Source: Actinomycetota bacterium (lineage in GTDB: Bacteria > Actinomycetota > Acidimicrobiia > Spongiisociales > UBA4744). Taken from it: a DNA stretch of 64,000 nucleotides. The DNA is taken from the NCBI GenBank assembly GCA_013152275.1, contig JAADGS010000026.1, positions 44,029 to 108,028 on the forward strand. The letters are read 5' to 3'. The translations under genes and the position numbers were made by a program. The notes below the pieces were generated by a model. It had not been told where the DNA came from, searched no databases, and was given only the letters and a program-made list of their open reading frames with translations. This document shows, one piece after another, positions 60,398 to 64,000 of this stretch; the first letter of the stretch is position 1; every line of letters starts with the position of its first letter.

Positions 60398-60889
60398 GTG
60401 GATGGATTCACGGCGCAGCAAGCTTCCAAGCTGACCGGTTGCACAGCACATCAGCTCAGGTACTGGGATCGTGTCTCCCTTCTCGAACCTTCCTTGCAGA
60501 GCACCGGCGGCCGTCCTGGTGTGCGGCGGCTCTACTCGTTTCGAGACCTCGTTGCATTGCGCGTGATCAAGAGCCTGCTGGACAATGGGATGTCCGTGCA
60601 GCGGGTCCGCAGAGCATGGGGCTACCTTCGGCGCAATGGTGGCATGGACCGCCATCTGGCCGAGGTGAAGCTGGTGACCGATGGTCAGAGTATTTTCTCC
60701 ATCACCGAGGATGACGAGCAACTTCTCGACGCTCTTCGAGGGGGACAACTTGCGTTCTTCGTCGCGATCGACAGCATCACGCGCTCCGTCGAAGACGATG
60801 TGAGCAAGTTCGAACTCGATCGTGAGCGTTTTCTCGAGATGATCCGCTGGAGCGAAGAAGGCGTCAACGAGGAAGCCGTGGACGGCTGA
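60398..60889 (+). CDS. MerR-family transcription regulator
   Basis: The 163-residue protein has an N-terminal MerR helix-turn-helix with LTGCTAHQLRYWDRVSLLEP and a wing RRLYSFRDLVALRVIK, followed by a C-terminal region of about 85 residues without the usual Cys metal ligands. The GTG start has GGGGAGAG upstream. The target and ligand are unknown. Nothing else nearby is an obvious regulon. Confidence 0.88.
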   Translation: MDGFTAQQASKLTGCTAHQLRYWDRVSLLEPSLQSTGGRPGVRRLYSFRDLVALRVIKSLLDNGMSVQRVRRAWGYLRRNGGMDRHLAEVKLVTDGQSIFSITEDDEQLLDALRGGQLAFFVAIDSITRSVEDDVSKFELDRERFLEMIRWSEEGVNEEAVDG

Positions 60890-60989
60890 GCCGGCAGCCG
60901 GTTTCCCATGGCCGGTGGTCGGTGCGGCGCCGGGTTGTCTTTTGCGGCTCGCGGCGTTCTCTTCCTCGACACGCCTGAGCCGCTACACC

Positions 60990-61043
60990 CGCCCCGCGGT
61001 CTTGCACAGGCCCGCGGTCGCGATACGAAGTACGAAGTGCAAG
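60990..61043 (+). repeat. Decayed intergenic repeat, family B
   Basis: CGCCCCGCGGTCTTGCACAG and GGTCGCGATACGAAGTACGA, then AGTGCAAG, give the clearest version of the core shared with 21330-21370, 32180-32235 and 53178-53235. It lies between convergent genes. Confidence 0.5.
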
Positions 61044-61049
61044 AGCGGT

Positions 61050-63407
61050 CTAAGTGGACCCTCCGGGTCGCAACAATGACTTCAGGCGCAACCTCGCTCG
61101 AATACGATCTCCGATCGGGTGGATGGTTCGCAGGTATGTCTCGGTTTCTGCAAAGGACGCGGCTGCCCGGTCGATGAGCCGATCGTCGAGACGTCCCTGC
61201 GGTCCGAACACCTGTGCCGTGACGCCATCGGCGAGGGGGCCCATCGAGTGGTGTACCGACGCTGCCACCTCCAGGGGTGTCCAGGAGGGTGAAGATACGT
61301 CTCCGTAATCGGTGAGCCGATCGACGATCTCATCCCAGGCGCCCGAAATATCGCCATCTCGAAAGCGAGCGAGTCTTCTCCGTCTGCGGATCGCTTTCGC
61401 CATCGGCACCGATGAGAACATGAGCAACACCGCAAGCAGGACGAGTCGTGTCGGCGTGACGATTCGTAGTGGAGTCCGATCCGAGTCCGCCGAGGAGGAT
61501 CCGGGCACGAGTTGTCGCTCGTCGAAGTTGGGATCGAATTGTCGTGGCGCAGCGGGCTTTTCCACATCGGGCGATTCTGTCACTTCGGGCGGCGGAGGGA
61601 TGTACTCGCGAGGGTCGAAACCGACGGTGCTCATCGTCGACGGATTGTCGCCGAGTGATCGCGGTGTCGGATCGAATCGAACCCAGCCTTGGTTGTTCAT
61701 CCAAAGTTCCACCCAGGCGTGGGCATTGCGATCCCGGACGATGATCGTTCCATCCGCCTGGACTTCTCCGGGCCCGAATCCGGTGACGACTCTGGCGGGG
61801 ATTCCGATCGAACGAGCCATGACGGCCATTGCCGTCGAGAACTGCTCGCAGTAGCCGGTCCGGTAGCTGGGGCTGTCGGTCGTGAAGAGCCAGTCTGCAA
61901 GATCCTTGCTCGCGTGGCCCGGGTCGACGTCGAGTGAGTACGTGAAAATGGTTGGATCACGAAACCAGGCCTCGAGCAGGAGCGCCTTCTCGAACGCGCT
62001 GGTGCCGCCCTCGGTGAGTGCGCGTGCCTGGGTGCGGATGATCGGGTCGAGCGTCGGAAGCTCCAGGGCGTCGGAGAGCGAGGCAGGCCTGTTGATCGCC
62101 GGTGTCGGAACCGCCTTTCCATCGAACGCGCCGCGGTCGGCAGCCTCCTGGAAAATGGGGGTGAGTCTGCCCCCGGTGCTTGCGAGGGCGTTCAGGTCCG
62201 GTGCCGGCATCAGTGCGGCTTCCTGGTAGGTGAGGTCTTCCCAGGTGAGCAGGTCGAACTGGATGGAACCATCGGTCCGGACGCGAAAGCTGTCGTTGAA
62301 CAGTGCCGAGTCGGAACCCAACCACGTGGGGGAGTACACGATCGGCAGGTAGTTCTGACGGAGTTTCGCGATCGTCACGGACGCAGACACCGGGACGACC
62401 GGGCCGAAGAACGACATGTCCGGATCCTCCCACACGTTGCTGTCGGGTCCGTGGGTTTCTCGCGCCTTGGGGATCCAGTTCTCACCGTCGAACGTTTCGA
62501 GGGTGATCAGCTCCCAGTAGATGGATGAAGGGTCCACATCGCCTTCGACTCTCGCAGTGAAGACGGGTGTGTCGGTTTGCGAGACGAGTTGCTGTCGGAT
62601 ACCGGTGAAAAGGTTATAGGACACTCCGACGAGGATCCCTCCGCCGATACTCGTGTGGCTGCGCCAGTCGATGAGACCGGTGGGGGGGATCACTTTGGAG
62701 ACGAGTCCGGTGCCGCCGAGCGCGATCAGGACCGAGATGGCGACGAACGCGCCCGGATACACGTATGCAGGCCTGGCAGGACCGCCTGAGCTTCGCATCT
62801 GGAGCGTCGATGACGATCGTTGATCCTCGGCCACGGCGATGAACGCCAACGCCACGGCCCCGAGAAATGCGGCTTTCCACAGGAGTCCCGGAGCTGCCTG
62901 GTCGATGACCGCCAGCTGAAGGTAGAACAGCAGCGGTGGTGCAAGAGCGATGATGGGATGTCTGTGGCGGATACTCCACGCCATCAGAGCCGCCAAGCCC
63001 CAAAAGATGGCGGTAAGGATGAGGACGAGCCCGGCGACCGGTGAGACAGGGGCGACACCGAGCCGAATCAGATCGGTGCCCAGGCGAAGCTCTGCCAGGA
63101 ATGCAGGCAATGTACCGGAGCTCGGTAGCAGTCCGAAGGTGAGCGTTCCGGGTACCGTAATACGCAGGCCGACGAGGGTCAGCGCACCGGCGTTGGCAAA
63201 GATGGTGGTCCACCGGCCTCGCAGGGCCCAGGTGATGATGCCTCCCATGACCGCCCCGGCGGCCACGGCGATCGGCCAAGGCGCTCCCTCGACCGAGGGT
63301 CGCAGGAGGCGTTCGAGGCGCAGAATCGCCAGCGCCATGCCGGCAGTCCCGGCTATCCAACTCCAGCGGTTGCCCATGGCATCGCTTTCATCCAGGCGGT
63401 GGCCCAC
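61050..63407 (-). CDS. TgpA-like membrane transglutaminase-family protein
   Basis: The protein of up to 785 residues has five or six N-terminal membrane helices, an external domain, and a transglutaminase-like core with the Cys in RTGYCEQFSTAMAVMARS and IGIPARVV, the His in RNAHAWVELW and a following Asp in GWVRFDPTPR. A final membrane helix and a basic tail follow. GTG at 63407 has GGAGAGG nearby; ATG at 63377 is an alternative. With the DUF58 gene upstream it forms the conserved TgpA-DUF58 pair (often with a MoxR ATPase). Confidence 0.88.
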   Translation of the reverse strand: MGHRLDESDAMGNRWSWIAGTAGMALAILRLERLLRPSVEGAPWPIAVAAGAVMGGIITWALRGRWTTIFANAGALTLVGLRITVPGTLTFGLLPSSGTLPAFLAELRLGTDLIRLGVAPVSPVAGLVLILTAIFWGLAALMAWSIRHRHPIIALAPPLLFYLQLAVIDQAAPGLLWKAAFLGAVALAFIAVAEDQRSSSTLQMRSSGGPARPAYVYPGAFVAISVLIALGGTGLVSKVIPPTGLIDWRSHTSIGGGILVGVSYNLFTGIRQQLVSQTDTPVFTARVEGDVDPSSIYWELITLETFDGENWIPKARETHGPDSNVWEDPDMSFFGPVVPVSASVTIAKLRQNYLPIVYSPTWLGSDSALFNDSFRVRTDGSIQFDLLTWEDLTYQEAALMPAPDLNALASTGGRLTPIFQEAADRGAFDGKAVPTPAINRPASLSDALELPTLDPIIRTQARALTEGGTSAFEKALLLEAWFRDPTIFTYSLDVDPGHASKDLADWLFTTDSPSYRTGYCEQFSTAMAVMARSIGIPARVVTGFGPGEVQADGTIIVRDRNAHAWVELWMNNQGWVRFDPTPRSLGDNPSTMSTVGFDPREYIPPPPEVTESPDVEKPAAPRQFDPNFDERQLVPGSSSADSDRTPLRIVTPTRLVLLAVLLMFSSVPMAKAIRRRRRLARFRDGDISGAWDEIVDRLTDYGDVSSPSWTPLEVAASVHHSMGPLADGVTAQVFGPQGRLDDRLIDRAAASFAETETYLRTIHPIGDRIRARLRLKSLLRPGGST

Positions 63408-64000
63408 GCCTCTCCAGGTCGGATGGAGACGATTATCGCGCCACCGCGGCCGAAGCTGACAGGTGCCGGATTCGAAGAGACGGTGAGCAGCACCGTTGCT
63501 CCTGCGTGGTGGGTGAGGTGCCCTGTGACGGAGGACACCTGCGGGTCGGGCGTCCCTGTGACGATGACAAGCGTGCCACCCCGGCCTTTCAGGCGAAGAC
63601 GGGTCGCCGCCGAGCTGAAATCGAAGGCAGGGATCGGCTGCAGTCCGGCAAGTACCCGCATGGCAGCCTCGTAGGGGTTCACATCCAGACTCGTGAGGTC
63701 ACCTCCGGTCCACAGGTCGGCTTCAAGTCCGGCCGAGAAGAAGTGGTGAATTGTCGAAGCCGCCCCGCGTATTGCAGTTTCGAATGCTTCCTGGCTGCCG
63801 TAGACGGCAGATCTGGGATCGACGACAACGAGCGCACGCGGTTCCCACGGTGCCTCGAACTGACGGATCATCATTTCATCGCGCCGTGCCGTCGTCGGCC
63901 AGTGGACCCTTCGTAGATCGTCGCCGGTCTGGTACTCGCGCAGGCTGAAGAAGTCTTCGCCGCCTCGCTGGACGGTTTCGGAGCGTGCCGCCTGCATCGA
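63353..64000 (-). CDS. DUF58 protein, 3' part only
   Basis: The right window edge cuts this gene. The visible 215 codons contain the DUF58 hallmark FSLREYQTGDDLRRVHWPTT and ARRDEMMIRQFE, followed by a vWA-like fold (VVVDPRSAV). Its stop lies inside the start of the transglutaminase gene, so the two are coupled. Its partner MoxR ATPase is expected just beyond the edge. Confidence 0.85.
   Translation of the reverse strand, partial: SMQAARSETVQRGGEDFFSLREYQTGDDLRRVHWPTTARRDEMMIRQFEAPWEPRALVVVDPRSAVYGSQEAFETAIRGAASTIHHFFSAGLEADLWTGGDLTSLDVNPYEAAMRVLAGLQPIPAFDFSSAATRLRLKGRGGTLVIVTGTPDPQVSSVTGHLTHHAGATVLLTVSSNPAPVSFGRGGAIIVSIRPGEAWATAWMKAMPWATAGVG

Overview
The window is high-GC DNA with densely packed genes, many joined by 1-8 bp stop/start overlaps (ATGA, GTGA, TTGA, TGATG). 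Several markers point to Actinomycetota: a WhiB protein, a DUF3040 gene beside a dinB remnant and a TgpA/DUF58 pair, an F420-type LLM oxidoreductase, a Cdc48-like AAA ATPase, a DnaQ-UvrC fusion and an actinobacterial-style LexA box. A complete System I (Ccm) cytochrome c maturation operon, a tricorn protease and a three-subunit transhydrogenase are atypical for well-studied actinomycetes and suggest a deep-branching or uncultured lineage, perhaps Acidimicrobiia-like. That placement is inference.

Layout. 1-3.5 kb: a cut gene, a lipoprotein, the RNase P RNA (minus strand), a gamma-glutamylcyclotransferase-like gene and whiB. 3.6-7.8 kb: a glutaryl-CoA-dehydrogenase-like gene, a Fur-family regulator and a Ni/Co ECF transporter (nikMN-Q-O) preceded by a Nur-type operator. 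8.1-14.5 kb: a nine-gene minus-strand operon (tlpA-like, lgt-like, ccmA-B-C-D-E-F-G). 14.8-16 kb: glgC. 16.1-18.9 kb: three minus-strand lipid or acyl genes. 19-21.1 kb: a thioesterase and a ThDP lyase. 21.4-24.7 kb: a Cdc48-like ATPase followed by a small lipoprotein and a secreted two-domain protein. 24.9-26.6 kb: the DnaQ-UvrC fusion under a LexA box. 26.7-32 kb: a minus-strand run from pntAA-pntAB-pntB to a SpoU methyltransferase. 32.3-41.4 kb: an ATP-grasp protein, a NatAB ABC exporter, a beta-hydroxyacid dehydrogenase, tricorn protease and an NYN nuclease-like protein. 41.6-46.5 kb: a Cys-rich small protein, queG, a zinc-ribbon membrane protein, a phosphoesterase, an SRPBCC protein and an ArsA-Hsp20 fusion. 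46.7-50.6 kb: hsp20, ROK kinase, YkvA, LLM oxidoreductase and aminotransferase. 50.8-58.7 kb: glgP, threonine aldolase and a type II fatty acid synthase operon (fabD-fabH-fabG-acpP-fabF). 58.9-64 kb: Nudix, a broken dinB, DUF3040, a MerR regulator, TgpA-like transglutaminase and DUF58 (cut by the right edge).

Functional themes. Glycogen synthesis and breakdown are covered by glgC and glgP, with a ROK sugar kinase and fatty acid synthesis nearby. Redox chemistry is covered by transhydrogenase, cytochrome c maturation and several oxidoreductases. Metal and DNA-damage control are suggested by two clear operator-like sites: a Nur box between a Fur-family gene and its likely target transporter, and a LexA box before the DnaQ-UvrC gene.

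Two families of short non-coding repeats sit between genes. One is a 123-167 bp MITE-like element with about 20 bp imperfect terminal inverted repeats, present as three copies plus a 63 bp mini-copy that shares the stop codon of nikO; other copies lie 9 bp before glgC and directly against the LexA box. The second is a more decayed family around a GCGATACGAAGTAC core, seen at six or more intergenic sites. No rRNA, convincing tRNA, CRISPR array or transposase gene was seen.
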